Shown piece after piece: positions 1 through 8,326 of a stretch of DNA of 64,000 nucleotides. Below the pieces are notes generated by a model that did no database searches, had not been told where the DNA came from, and worked only from the letters and a program-made list of their open reading frames with translations. Each line of letters begins with the position of its first letter. The first letter of the stretch is position 1. Position numbers and translations under genes: made by a program. The stretch lies in NCBI GenBank assembly GCA_030706735.1, contig JAUZNZ010000015.1, positions 1 through 64,000 on the forward strand, read 5' to 3'. The stretch is from Bacteroidota bacterium. Lineage in GTDB: Bacteria > Bacteroidota > Bacteroidia > Chitinophagales > Chitinophagaceae.

Positions 1-486
1 CCTACGGATCTGCAAAATGCCGTGATAAATATTGTGGTAGGAAATGACGGCAAAGATAATGACACCTATGTGTCCATTTCGATACTTGACGATAACAAAC
101 GAACAGCAGCCTATTACGGCATCGCCGACAAAGGCAGTTACGTACAAGGGATGACTACCGGCGAATATTTCCCCGGAGACAATGAAACATTGCCCACCAA
201 GTTAGATAAATCGGAGCCTACTGGTGAGATAGATAATAGCAAATTTCCTCCGCTGCCTGTCACGAGAGAAGCCAATCTCACCGATTTCTCAAGCGGAGGT
301 TCAATATTTATAATGATAAAACCCAACGGCCACGATAAGTGGAATATAAGCAGCTTTACTGTGACATTATATTTTAACAATGATCCGGGTTCTCCGCACA
401 GAATGACATGGAATGGTTTTACGCTTGCACAGGATAGTCCTGCAAAGACATTGGAGTTCGATAAAACCTTTACTCCTATTCAATAG
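1..486 (+). CDS. Hypothetical protein, 5' end cut by window
   Basis: The reading frame is open from the first base of the window and ends with TAG at 484-486, so the true start lies upstream and the GTG at 22 is only an internal codon. The visible 161 residues are rich in Asn, Asp, Thr and Gly, with no membrane segment, and alternate short hydrophobic and polar stretches, as in a beta-sandwich surface or secreted domain. I do not recognise the family. The next gene, a lipoprotein, starts 13 bases downstream on the same strand, so the two are probably co-transcribed. Base composition is AT-rich like the rest of the first 9.4 kb. Confidence 0.6.
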   Translation, partial: PTDLQNAVINIVVGNDGKDNDTYVSISILDDNKRTAAYYGIADKGSYVQGMTTGEYFPGDNETLPTKLDKSEPTGEIDNSKFPPLPVTREANLTDFSSGGSIFIMIKPNGHDKWNISSFTVTLYFNNDPGSPHRMTWNGFTLAQDSPAKTLEFDKTFTPIQ

Positions 487-499
487 CGAAAGTTAACAT

Positions 500-1078
500 A
501 TGGTATTCAATAAGATTATATTTGCGACTATTTTGCCCATCTGCCTTTTGACCGCGTGTTCAGGAAACAATAGCTCCGGAGCAATAAAAAACAGAGATGA
601 CGGTGGCTTGGCCGGCACAAGTTCATCCGGTAATGAAGCGCATTTTTCCTGCATCATAGATGGCCAATCGGTTTCCGGCGGCGCTGCAGACCCAATGCAA
701 ATTTTCAATATCGGAAGTATAAATGACGTTGACGAGGGGCAAGAATTGCTCTTTTTCCTCAACGATGCTAAAAGCGCCGAAGCAATCCCGAATTCCGCAC
801 ATGCATTGCGGTTTTCCATCCCCTGCAAAACAGGTTCTGTAAGCTTTGGCCACGAGGAAAATGGCTGGGGTATCGAAGTGGATATCAGAGCAGATAAAGA
901 TCACCAGGCAACCTACTTTTCAGACTCTTTTACTGTAAATGTCACCAAAATCTCCTCAACCAACGCGACGGGTACTTTCTCGGGTAAATTCACTTTAAGA
1001 GAAGGGGCATATAGCAGTGGTTATAAAAAAGAAATTGAAGTTACTGATGGAAAGTTTGATGTACCCATGAAAAAATAG
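500..1078 (+). CDS. Putative lipoprotein of unknown function
   Basis: The N-terminus is a lipoprotein signal peptide: a short charged start, a hydrophobic run and the lipobox LTAC with the lipidated Cys at residue 20, followed by a Ser/Gly/Asn-rich tether. The rest (residues 50-192) is a soluble, probably beta-rich domain containing two Cys (near residues 51 and 114). It follows the partial gene at 1-486 by 13 bases and probably shares its transcript. The protein should sit on a membrane facing the periplasm or the cell surface. Its function is not recognisable; it resembles the many small Bacteroidota lipoproteins of unknown role. Confidence 0.7.
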   Translation: MVFNKIIFATILPICLLTACSGNNSSGAIKNRDDGGLAGTSSSGNEAHFSCIIDGQSVSGGAADPMQIFNIGSINDVDEGQELLFFLNDAKSAEAIPNSAHALRFSIPCKTGSVSFGHEENGWGIEVDIRADKDHQATYFSDSFTVNVTKISSTNATGTFSGKFTLREGAYSSGYKKEIEVTDGKFDVPMKK

Positions 1079-1118
1079 AAAACATGAACGCCTGACTATT
1101 TGAATAGTCCCCCAAACA

Positions 1119-1994
1119 TTACTTCAAAAAGTCATTCAGGTAGCCTAAGATTATTTTCGTTTGCATCATCACGCTCACATGTCCTTGCGAAGGAACAATA
1201 GCCAAATGCGACCTTGGCATGGGTTGCAGGTCCGCGCAAACACCACCACCCAACAATTGATATGTTTTCATCAACTCAATTTTATCCAGCCCGTCATTGT
1301 CACCCGATATAATTAATACAGGCGCAGCGATTTTCGAAATATTAGAGTCACCTACATTGAATGGAGCTTTAGCGAAGTCAAACATCTCCTTTAAGAAGTC
1401 CGACCATTTTGTCTTATCAGGCGCCACCGCATCGTATGCGGCCTTTATGGGTGTATTATCAAAAAATTCGGGTTTAAAATCTTTAAACCCGCTATTTACT
1501 ATGGGTAACCAACCAGTTGTCTTATAGGTAGAGGAAATGATCACCAACCTTCTTAAGCGTTTAGGGCTTTGTACAGCAAACTGGTAAGCTACAGAGCCGC
1601 CCATACTATATCCCGCCACATCAGCACTGTCAATTTTCAGGTAATCCATCACGCCCTCTACATCGCTTGCTAAAGTAGTAATCGATAACTTTCTCTCTGA
1701 AAAAGGGGTATGCCCATGTCCTTGCAATTCAATGGCAATTACCTTCCTGGATTTTGACAGCTCAGGGATCAATTGGCCCCAGTTCATATCGATCGTGTAG
1801 AAGGCACCGTGTATTAAAACGACAGGCCTACCCTCGCCATATACTTCGTAATAAACTTTGATGCCATTAACGGGTGCGTAACCACTGCTGGAAGGTTTGA
1901 TCTGCTGCCCGTTTGATCGGGACGCTGTCAACATTATAATTACAATCAGCAGTACTAATTTAAGTGGATTATTCGCTTTGAGTAAATTTTGCAT
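1119..1994 (-). CDS. Exported alpha/beta-hydrolase
   Basis: Residues 12-30 form a hydrophobic export signal or anchor. The body is an alpha/beta-hydrolase fold: the HG oxyanion motif near residue 62, the nucleophile elbow GYSMGG with Ser130, an acid in the ISGDND stretch, and the catalytic His in SQGH close to the C-terminus. The family includes esterases, lipases, haloperoxidase-like and C-C hydrolases; the substrate cannot be told. At 291 residues the length is normal for a single-domain member with an added signal. It lies alone on the minus strand, downstream of the ArsR/AHSA1 pair but separated by about 60 bases. Confidence 0.85.
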   Translation of the reverse strand: MQNLLKANNPLKLVLLIVIIMLTASRSNGQQIKPSSSGYAPVNGIKVYYEVYGEGRPVVLIHGAFYTIDMNWGQLIPELSKSRKVIAIELQGHGHTPFSERKLSITTLASDVEGVMDYLKIDSADVAGYSMGGSVAYQFAVQSPKRLRRLVIISSTYKTTGWLPIVNSGFKDFKPEFFDNTPIKAAYDAVAPDKTKWSDFLKEMFDFAKAPFNVGDSNISKIAAPVLIISGDNDGLDKIELMKTYQLLGGGVCADLQPMPRSHLAIVPSQGHVSVMMQTKIILGYLNDFLK

Positions 1995-2058
1995 AACGAC
2001 TTAGCATTTGTTTGAATTTTATTGACAAGACCAAGACGGAATTCCTTTCTCTCTTAAA

Positions 2059-2559
2059 TCATTTACCGGATAAAGTTGCCAACAAATTTTCCAAATTGTT
2101 CATTGACATCTTAAATCCTTCTGTGAAGCCCATTTCAATCATCTTCTCCATGCGGGCAAGGGATTCATTATAAATAGTAATACGCACTGTTGTCTTTCCG
2201 TTCTGTTCGCTAAAAGTGTAATCCCATTCAGAACCGGGCAATTCAGGGTTTTCGTCTTTGTCCGCAAAAGCATTAAACATTTTGAAATTGGTCTTTGGGC
2301 TAATTGAAATGTATTTCTGAATTGCCCAACGCTCTTGCCCTTCAGGACTTACCATCGCATAAAATCTTCGTCCACCAACCTTGAAGTCCATGAATTTTGT
2401 CTTTGACGTCCATGGTTTAGGAGCCACCCATTGGTCAAGAATTTCTGGTTTGGTAAAAGCATCCCATACCAGCGATAAGTCAGCATCAAATTCTCTCGTT
2501 ATGAATACCGTTTTTGTTGCTTTGTCTACGGTAAAATCAAATAGCAAACTGTTTGTCAT
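2059..2559 (-). CDS. SRPBCC / AHSA1-domain protein
   Basis: This 166-residue protein matches the AHSA1 (activator of Hsp90 ATPase homologue 1-like) branch of the START/SRPBCC fold: an N-terminal strand ending in REFDA, then the conserved W-D-A-F-T-K-P-E segment, the G-G-R/K-F motif after residue 60, and a long amphipathic C-terminal helix with the EGF/W-x-x-x-L-x-N-L-type ending. Such proteins bind hydrophobic ligands; no enzymatic role can be assigned. Its start codon overlaps the stop of the upstream ArsR-type gene by four bases (ATGA), so the two are translationally coupled. This regulator/AHSA1 pairing is very common in bacteria. Confidence 0.87.
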   Translation of the reverse strand: MTNSLLFDFTVDKATKTVFITREFDADLSLVWDAFTKPEILDQWVAPKPWTSKTKFMDFKVGGRRFYAMVSPEGQERWAIQKYISISPKTNFKMFNAFADKDENPELPGSEWDYTFSEQNGKTTVRITIYNESLARMEKMIEMGFTEGFKMSMNNLENLLATLSGK

Positions 2560-2876
2560 TTCTTCTTTTTTTTAATTGTTGATAATACTTTGTCAAGTTG
2601 ACTAAATTGAGTTTCCCAAATTTTCCTGAATTGGGCTAACCAATTGTCAAATTCTTGCATTTTTTTTGGATTAAAGTGATAATAAATTTCTCTGCCAGAA
2701 TGCTCAGGCTTGATCAATTCGCATTCCTGTAATACTTTGATATGTTTTGATACTGCTTGCCGGCTCATATCAAATTTTTCCGCCATTGCATTCGGCGTTA
2801 ATGATTGTATAGCAATTAAAGTTAAAATAGCCCTGCGTGTTGGGTCAGCTATGGCTTGGAATATGTCCTGTTTCAT
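2556..2876 (-). CDS. ArsR-family winged-helix repressor
   Basis: The 106-residue protein is a single winged helix-turn-helix domain: [10 protein letters not shown] at the N-terminus, the recognition helix [13 protein letters not shown] near residues 38-50, and a wing with REIYYHF. It lacks the paired Cys metal site of ArsR/SmtB sensors, so it belongs to the non-metal group usually paired with SRPBCC proteins. It is the first gene of a two-gene operon. Two palindromes with GCAAC arms lie in its promoter, one inside the minus-33/minus-7 spacer and one at the presumed transcription start, which predicts autorepression. Confidence 0.9.
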   Translation of the reverse strand: MKQDIFQAIADPTRRAILTLIAIQSLTPNAMAEKFDMSRQAVSKHIKVLQECELIKPEHSGREIYYHFNPKKMQEFDNWLAQFRKIWETQFSQLDKVLSTIKKKKK

Positions 2877-2894
2877 TTTTCAATATTTAATTAT

Positions 2895-2940
2895 GCAACC
2901 CATAGGTTGCAAATATATGTGCAACTTTCGAGTTGCGCAA
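2895..2940 (-). promoter_or_regulatory. ArsR-gene promoter with two operator palindromes
   Basis: On the minus strand TTG (2940-2938), a 20-base spacer and TATATTTG (2917-2910) match the Bacteroidota sigma-factor consensus. Palindrome 1, with GCAACT and AGTTGC arms and a 4-base centre, occupies 2921-2936, inside the spacer. Palindrome 2, with GCAACC and GGTTGC arms and a 4-base centre, occupies 2895-2910 and touches the minus-7 box and the expected start site. Their centres are 26 bases apart. A dimer bound at either would block polymerase. Assignment to the ArsR protein is inference from position. Confidence 0.75.
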
Positions 2941-3042
2941 ATTTATTTATGAAAATGATGATTAGCCCGGGTGGAAACAATTTCCTAAATTCAACAATAA
3001 AACGTCATCACGCCGCTGAGGAAGAAACTTCTGCTCTGCTAT

Positions 3043-4338
3043 TTGATGCTGGTTATCACATTAATATTGATAGCCTGTACTTTTATGTACCTTTCCTATT
3101 CCTCAACTACAGAGAGTCTATTGCGCGCTGATAAAAGTCTCACCACACTTAACGGCCCCTGGAAATTTACAACCGGGGATAGTAGCCAGTATGCTGAAGC
3201 CGATTACGATGACTCGCGCTGGGACACCATGTACCTTACCGCGCCGATAGGAGCACACGATGACGATGTTGGGCTTTCAGGTTATGTACCGGGTTGGGCT
3301 GCTAAAGGGTATCCCAACTATTCCGGCTATGCCTGGTACCGCTTGAAAGTTTCTGTCGACAGCTTGCCGGGAAAGAGTTTAGCTTTCGCAGCACCACCCG
3401 CTGTTGACGATGCCTATCAGCTATTTATTGGTGGGTCGCTTGCGGGGAGCATGGGCGACTTCTCTGGAGCCATTCCAAAGGTTTACAGTATTCAACCCCG
3501 CATTTTTTTGTTGCCGGACAGCTATAAAAAAGAAAAACGTATCATCATCGCCTTCCGGGTGTGGATGAGTTCAGCCAGCAGAGGCGTCGATGCGGGCGGC
3601 ATTCGTATCGCCCCAACCCTTGGAGAAAAAACTCATATCGAAAATAAATACCGATTCCAATGGGAACAAACAATAAAAGGTTATATCGTGGAAGTTGTTT
3701 GGCCGGTATTATTTCTAATGCTGGCCATAACAATATATGTACTGAATAGAGATAGCAAACCACCACACTCATGCAGATGGTTTGTGACAGCTTTGATCTT
3801 ATTGGGGATGATGCGACTTAACCAGGCCGTTTACTTCTGGTTTCATATCGAGAACAGCGCTCAGGCCGTCATCGTTGGATCTGTTATACTCAGACCATTG
3901 GTACTTGGCAGTTGGCTAATGGCCTGGTGGGAATGGTTCAACCTGCATAAACCGAAATGGCTGCCTAAGATTATTGCAGCACTTACTTTACTATTCATGG
4001 CAGCCCAATTGTTTGGAATTTCCTGGGTTTCACACGCCGCACATATCTACTTTCAAACAATGGCAGATTATATCAGGTTGTCGCTTCTGGCATTGCTGCT
4101 ATTCATAATTTTCCAGGGAATGCGTAAACAAGGCATAAAAGATCTGCTGGTATTAGTAGCAGCTTTGTTGATGTTAGTCGCCTTATTTCCAAAAGAAATA
4201 TCCGACTTGCATATTATTCCGGGCATTTGGTTTCCATACGGAGTAGGCGTATCACGTGGTCAATTTTTTTATGTGGCCTTTGTCCTTGTTATGTACGCGG
4301 TAATGATTCAGAAAAACAGAACAGTGAAAATGGCATAG
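3043..4338 (+). CDS. Membrane protein: lectin-like ectodomain plus 7TM-type region
   Basis: An N-terminal hydrophobic anchor is followed by an extracytoplasmic domain (about residues 28-190) with the pattern of a galactose-binding-like jelly roll as in GH2 N-termini: L-N-G-P-W-K-F, D-D-S-x-W and W-Y-R-L. About seven or eight membrane helices fill residues 215-425. The layout resembles 7TMR-DISM receptors, but no kinase, cyclase or other output domain follows. The start is unsure: TTG 3043 and ATG 3046 fall inside the first hydrophobic run, and the same frame stays open to 3001, encoding a basic RKK before it, so an unusual start or a lost start codon upstream is possible. Ligand and role are unknown. 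Confidence 0.7.
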   Translation: MMLVITLILIACTFMYLSYSSTTESLLRADKSLTTLNGPWKFTTGDSSQYAEADYDDSRWDTMYLTAPIGAHDDDVGLSGYVPGWAAKGYPNYSGYAWYRLKVSVDSLPGKSLAFAAPPAVDDAYQLFIGGSLAGSMGDFSGAIPKVYSIQPRIFLLPDSYKKEKRIIIAFRVWMSSASRGVDAGGIRIAPTLGEKTHIENKYRFQWEQTIKGYIVEVVWPVLFLMLAITIYVLNRDSKPPHSCRWFVTALILLGMMRLNQAVYFWFHIENSAQAVIVGSVILRPLVLGSWLMAWWEWFNLHKPKWLPKIIAALTLLFMAAQLFGISWVSHAAHIYFQTMADYIRLSLLALLLFIIFQGMRKQGIKDLLVLVAALLMLVALFPKEISDLHIIPGIWFPYGVGVSRGQFFYVAFVLVMYAVMIQKNRTVKMA

Positions 4339-4358
4339 AGGCAATTTTCCGCTACAAT

Positions 4359-5039
4359 TCAGGGATTTATCAGCCCGGCTGCGCGTGATCTGGCGACGTC
4401 CGGCATCCGATAAATATCCTCGGGGATCTTCGCGAGGGTCGATTCATGTACCTCCTCGCCGAGGCCGTAAAATCGCTGGAAGCTCATTATCAATGGCCGC
4501 CACTTGTCGGGGTCAACCCGATCGGACAAGCCATTCATCAAGATATCCGGATGAATGTGAACACGCGTCACACGCACTTCGAAACTGACGATCTTGCCAC
4601 GGGCAACATCATCGTCTTCCATGAGATCGTGTTTCGCGGCGACGACGGCTTCCATCTGTACCGGACATTCCAGGACGCGAGGCGGCACTACCGTCAATGA
4701 AGGAACGGCCGTCAGTCCTGCGGTCCCGAACTTGTTCTTCTCGTGAGTATAGCCCCTGGCTACCTTGACAGCGGGTACCGGGTTGCTGCCGGTGAGGCAT
4801 GCCAGGCGATTGACCGCCGCGACATTGTCCACCGACGGCAGGTTCAGTACGCACTGGCCGGTGCGGATCATGTTTGCCGTGGTCTTGGAGGCAGCATTCA
4901 AACCGAGGATACAACGCCAACCCAACCAAAATGCCGACGACATAGGGGCGAGATTGGCTGAGCCGTCCTCGTTTTCACTGCTAATCAACACGACGGGCGT
5001 GCCGAAATACAAAATAGATGGTTCGCTGACTTTGTGCAT
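4359..5039 (-). CDS. Flavin-reductase-like FMN-binding protein
   Basis: The 226-residue protein has the split-barrel flavin reductase pattern: an N-terminal strand with TPVVLISSENEDG, the S-S-A-F-W-L-G stretch expected to contact FMN phosphate, then T-T-A-N-M-I-R and V-L-N-L-P, and a central strand with E-C-P-V-Q-M-E-A. Members reduce flavin or use it as a cofactor in oxidoreductases; the partner enzyme is not apparent here. The gene is strikingly GC-rich compared with its AT-rich neighbours on both sides, which suggests a separate origin. It converges with the preceding membrane-protein gene (20-base gap). Confidence 0.82.
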   Translation of the reverse strand: MHKVSEPSILYFGTPVVLISSENEDGSANLAPMSSAFWLGWRCILGLNAASKTTANMIRTGQCVLNLPSVDNVAAVNRLACLTGSNPVPAVKVARGYTHEKNKFGTAGLTAVPSLTVVPPRVLECPVQMEAVVAAKHDLMEDDDVARGKIVSFEVRVTRVHIHPDILMNGLSDRVDPDKWRPLIMSFQRFYGLGEEVHESTLAKIPEDIYRMPDVARSRAAGLINP

Positions 5040-5163
5040 ATCGCCTTATTTTTAGGTGAAGTACAAAATTCACGCACATACTGCGGGAAAAAAACCCGAT
5101 TCTTGCGAACTTACATCGAAGAGTTTTCCAGCCTTATTGAGTTTCAGGCAGAAGAAAATTAAT

Positions 5164-5191
5164 GACAAAACCCGCTGCAGATCAGCGGGTT
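5164..5191 (-). terminator. Hairpin downstream of peroxiredoxin gene
   Basis: An 8-bp stem (AACCCGCT with AGCGGGTT, 5169-5176 and 5184-5191) with a 7-base loop lies about 75 bases past the stop of the minus-strand peroxiredoxin gene, followed on that strand by a short T run. An almost identical hairpin, with the same stem and a similar loop, lies at 8060-8082. Confidence 0.55.
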
Positions 5192-5266
5192 GAAATGAAT
5201 TGAAGTCCAGGCAGGACAATCATCTAATCACTTTGCGGCAGATTTTCAGCAACCCAGGCTCGCGAA

Positions 5267-5869
5267 CTATAGCCCTTTTACAATCTCCAGCGACTTTTCA
5301 ACATGGTCGGCAGGTGAAATATGATCGGTTGAAGATGAAAAGACTGCTTTAATTTTACCGTCCTTACCAATGACAAAAGTGGTTCTCGGGATGAAGCCGT
5401 GTGTCAGGTCCTGGCCACGTACATCTTTAATTCCGGGTTTTGGAGATGATATGGTCAGGCCGTATGTTGCCGCAATTTGGCCTCCGGGGTCTGACGCAAC
5501 CGGGAACTTGCCTGCACAGTAATTCGAATCGGAAGAAAATGAATTCAGTCGCTGAATATCGTCCGCAGATACACCAATAATGGTCGCTCCTGCCGCTGTA
5601 AATTTATCCTTTAGTTCAGCGAAAGTATGTGCTTCTATATCACAACCGCCGGTGTAGGCAGAAGGATAGAAATAGACCACAACGGGACCCCTGGCAAGGG
5701 CAGTTTTTAATGAAAAATTGAATGCATTGCCGGCCAGGCTAGCCTGGGCCGTAAATACAGGCGCTATGTCTCCTTTTGACAATATCTTCGGTTGGGCAAA
5801 GCCAGGCAGGGTTACCATGAATGATAAGCTGAAAATTAGAAAAATCAAGCTATAATATTTCTTGACCAT
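5267..5869 (-). CDS. Secreted peroxiredoxin (AhpC/TSA-BCP type)
   Basis: After a signal peptide ending in GFAQ (residues 1-26) comes a thioredoxin-fold peroxiredoxin domain. The active-site pattern is FYPSAYTGGC: the Thr and the peroxidatic Cys are present. A second Cys (NYCAGKF) about 50 residues later may be the resolving one, as in some BCP/PrxQ-like forms. It would reduce peroxides in the periplasm. I start it at ATG 5869 because that gives a clean signal peptide, and because the longer frame to 5908 would begin inside the promoter's minus-7 box at 5906-5913. The C-terminus is complete (DHVEKSLEIVKGL). Confidence 0.87.
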   Translation of the reverse strand: MVKKYYSLIFLIFSLSFMVTLPGFAQPKILSKGDIAPVFTAQASLAGNAFNFSLKTALARGPVVVYFYPSAYTGGCDIEAHTFAELKDKFTAAGATIIGVSADDIQRLNSFSSDSNYCAGKFPVASDPGGQIAATYGLTISSPKPGIKDVRGQDLTHGFIPRTTFVIGKDGKIKAVFSSSTDHISPADHVEKSLEIVKGL

Positions 5870-5905
5870 GACGAATTGTTTTATTTTTTTAATGGTGTCT
5901 GTTGT

Positions 5906-5934
5906 CAAATTTACAAAAGTCTGCAGAGAATCAA
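5906..5934 (-). promoter_or_regulatory. Promoter of peroxiredoxin gene
   Basis: On the minus strand TTG (5934-5932), an 18-base spacer and TAAATTTG (5913-5906) fit the Bacteroidota promoter pattern. Transcription would begin near 5900 and leave a leader of about 30 bases before ATG 5869. Confidence 0.55.
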
Positions 5935-6037
5935 CTCATCAAAATTTGGGCTTGGGGCTTTTGGCCAGAATTGTTGTCCCGGGTAGACAAAGTCCGAGCT
6001 CGTGGATATAAAGAATACATTAGTTTAGCAGCAAATA

Positions 6038-6520
6038 ATGATTATGATAAACTTGAAACTTATCTTGCCAACATCTATCTGTTTAATAACGGCTCACTGC
6101 ATAAAACTCCAGGCGCAGGACACTTATAAATATGTCCCCCAGTCAAAAGAGCTATATAGTACGATCATGCATATGGATAGCGTTTATTTTAACGCATACA
6201 ATAGTTGCGATATGCAAACCCAGGCGCGTATTTATGCCGACAATATTGAGTTTTACCACGACAATGGCGGGTTGACGACCTCAAAGCAGGAACTACTCGA
6301 TGCTATTAAGAAGAATATTTGCGGTAAGGTAACACGTGAATTGGTACCAGGTAGTATCGAAGTTTACCCCATTCCAGGATTTGGTGCAGTTGAAATGGGG
6401 CTTCACAGGTTTATAAACCATGCTGAGAGCGATTCGCGATCAAAGCCCGACAAATTTGTAGTTGTGTGGCAACACAAAGATAATCAGTGGCTAATAACCA
6501 GAGTGATCAGTTTACATTAA
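6038..6520 (+). CDS. Exported NTF2-like (DUF4440-type) protein
   Basis: The N-terminal 27 residues look like an export signal ending in LQAQ. The remainder is a short NTF2/SnoaL-like cone fold: a helix with DSVYFNAYNSCDM, then IYADNIEFYHDNGG, T-S-K-Q-E-L-L-D-A-I, and a final strand W-Q-H-K-D-N-Q-W-L-I-T-R-V-I-S. This order is typical of DUF4440 proteins, which are mostly uncharacterised. Starts at 6038 and 6044 are both ATG in frame; the first is used. A related-fold protein follows at 6747. No function beyond small-ligand binding can be suggested. Confidence 0.72.
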   Translation: MIMINLKLILPTSICLITAHCIKLQAQDTYKYVPQSKELYSTIMHMDSVYFNAYNSCDMQTQARIYADNIEFYHDNGGLTTSKQELLDAIKKNICGKVTRELVPGSIEVYPIPGFGAVEMGLHRFINHAESDSRSKPDKFVVVWQHKDNQWLITRVISLH

Positions 6521-6536
6521 CAGATTGTTGCTATGC

Positions 6537-6580
6537 AGTCCTGACAGGACAAATGTCGAACTCTTTTCAGGGTCATCTGA
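6537..6580. repeat. Degenerate tRNA 3'-end-like sequence
   Basis: Bases 6537-6549 (AGTCCTGACAGGA) are identical to 9457-9469, the acceptor and T-arm end of the tRNA-Arg(CCT) gene. A few bases later TCGAAC follows, also as in the tRNA. The later stretch with TCATCTGA recurs after the similar sequence at 8091-8130. The element looks like a decayed attachment-site or tRNA fragment. Confidence 0.4.
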
Positions 6581-6746
6581 AAAATTTCATGGCCGCCGGT
6601 TTGATAGTTGGCAGCTTGGGAAAGTAGTTGATTCTAAACAAGTTCCATATTCATTTATTCAGGAACTGCGATTCTAAAAAACTCCTAAAAAAAGATATCC
6701 TTTTGTACGGAAAACTAAAAATCATTTGTCTTACATAAAATTATTT

Positions 6747-7166
6747 ATGAAACTCTTTCTACTTTCCAGCCTGCTTTGCTGCATGGCAGTCTCTTCCAAA
6801 GCTCAAAATTCTGAGAAGCTTATCAGGGCTTATCTGCAAGGATTTGAGAATAAGGATTGGAACATGGTTGTCAGCCAGTTTGCTGATGATTTCACATTCA
6901 CGAGCCCGGCAGGAGATGATCATATTTCCGTGGCGACTTACAAACAGAAATGCTTTCCGACGAGCAAATTCTTTAAGAAAGTTGAGTTTTCCAAAATAAT
7001 GGTTCAGGGCAACAATGCATTTGCCATCTACAATATAACTACAACGGATAACAAGATCGTCCGCAATACTGAATATTATACTATCAAGAATGGCAAAATT
7101 AAATCCATTGAATGCTTTTTCGGGCCGGGGATAGGCTACCCGGGGAGCACAAAAAATTCCAAATGA
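6747..7166 (+). CDS. Exported SnoaL/NTF2-like protein
   Basis: The protein starts best at ATG 6747, which gives a standard signal peptide (MKLFLLSSLLCCMAV, cleavage after SSKAQ); the upstream TTG at 6726 in the same frame adds only seven residues. The mature part has the SnoaL-like order: I-R-A-Y-L-Q-G-F-E-N-K-D-W, F-A-D-D-F-T-F-T-S-P, and a C-terminal sheet with NTEYYTIKNGKIKSIECFFG. It shares fold, size and export with the neighbouring gene at 6038 but is not a close copy. Function unknown; probably periplasmic. Confidence 0.75.
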   Translation: MKLFLLSSLLCCMAVSSKAQNSEKLIRAYLQGFENKDWNMVVSQFADDFTFTSPAGDDHISVATYKQKCFPTSKFFKKVEFSKIMVQGNNAFAIYNITTTDNKIVRNTEYYTIKNGKIKSIECFFGPGIGYPGSTKNSK

Positions 7167-7385
7167 ATATTTTTACTGCCTCGCTGGCATCAGTATGTAA
7201 GTACCCCGTTTACCAAATAGTTTAAAATTAAGCTGTCTGTCTAATTTCAACCTGTCTGCCAATTAAGGGTACTTACAGTAGCCCTTCCCGAACAAATGAA
7301 GTTTTCCCTTGATGACTTGAAGTCAATCTTTTCGATTTTGTGATCTCAGAAATAGCTAATTTCGTACTAATTAGTTTAGTATTTT

Positions 7386-7952
7386 ATGCAGATAATAAAG
7401 AGTATCCAAAATCGTATATATGAATTGCGGGGTGAAAGGGTAATGTTGGACAGAGACTTGGCGGCCTTATATGAAACTGAAACTAAAGCTCTTAACCTCG
7501 CGGTAAAAAGGAATCTAAAGAGATTCCCATCAGATTTCATGTTTCAACTTACCAAAGAAGAATTTGAAGGTTTAAGGTTTCAAATTGAAACCTTAGAAAA
7601 ACAGGAGACTCCTTTAAGGTTGCAAAATGAAACCATAAAGAATGGCAGAGGGCAACACAGTAAATATTTGCCTTATGCTTTTACCGAACAAGGAGTGGCT
7701 ATGTTAAGTGGCATTTTGAATTCCGATAAAGCAATCACCATGAACATTGCGATCATGAGAGCTTTTGTTGAAGTGCGACGAATACTATTCCGGCAAAATG
7801 ATTTGAAAGAACAATTGAAACAAATAAAAGAAAGATTAGGTGAGCATGATGCCCAATTAAATCACATTTATGATGCAATGGAAAATCTGCTGGATGAAAA
7901 AGCGGCACAAAGAAAATGGGATGATAGAGATAGAATAGGGTTCAAGAAGTGA
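7386..7952 (+). CDS. ORF6N-domain DNA-binding protein
   Basis: Residues 8-95 match the ORF6N domain: IYELRGERVMLDRDLAALY near the start, then LNLAVKRNLKRFPSDFMFQL and the conserved LPYAFTEQGVAMLSG at about residues 98-112, followed by AITMNIAIMRAFVEVR. The C-terminal third is a charged coiled coil. ORF6N proteins come from phages and mobile elements and are thought to bind DNA; many free-standing copies occur on Bacteroidota chromosomes. Its presence fits the accessory character of this AT-rich region. A palindrome ACTAATTAGT lies about 15 bases before the start codon and could be an operator. Confidence 0.88.
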   Translation: MQIIKSIQNRIYELRGERVMLDRDLAALYETETKALNLAVKRNLKRFPSDFMFQLTKEEFEGLRFQIETLEKQETPLRLQNETIKNGRGQHSKYLPYAFTEQGVAMLSGILNSDKAITMNIAIMRAFVEVRRILFRQNDLKEQLKQIKERLGEHDAQLNHIYDAMENLLDEKAAQRKWDDRDRIGFKK

Positions 7953-8326
7953 ACAATCAAGCTCTCGCATACAACGCACAATATCCTTCCTGGAATCGAA
8001 CTATATTTCAAATTGAAACTGAAGACGTTGCACATTGATTCAAAATTGTACAAAATAAAAACCCGCTATGTATCAGCGGGTTGAGTACATGGTAGACTTG
8101 TCAGGACAAAACTCGAACCAAATTCACGATCATCTGAAGCGGCTGGCAGACATTCTGACAATCTGAAGACGCCCTTAAAGTATGTCAGTTTGGCCCACCC
8201 TTACTGTCTGGAATTACTATTCCTTTCGAAATAGGCTTGAATCTTTATAACTTATTGAAATATAATACTGTTCTGCCTGGACTAATCTATAACAAGGAGT
8301 AAAAAAATCTCAGTAATTTGCATGAT
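7953..8326. other. Non-coding stretch with hairpin and tRNA-like remnant
   Basis: No convincing gene is present in these 374 bases. A hairpin with an 8-bp stem (AACCCGCT/AGCGGGTT, 8060-8082) copies the one at 5169-5191. About ten bases on, 8092-8121 reads TGGTAG, then GTCAGGAC and CTCGAACC, which resembles the 3' end of the tRNA gene at 9453. The remainder is AT-rich spacer leading to the nucleotidyltransferase gene. Confidence 0.5.

Noticed and set aside
2856-3131. 91-codon frame before the 7TM gene, with ATG 2949 in it
   Set aside because: It spans the ArsR operators and continues out of frame into the 7TM gene; could be a lost N-terminus after a frameshift but is not a gene by itself.
5902-6129. 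75-codon plus-strand frame
   Set aside because: It overlaps the peroxiredoxin promoter and the next gene's signal sequence, and shows no recognisable protein pattern.
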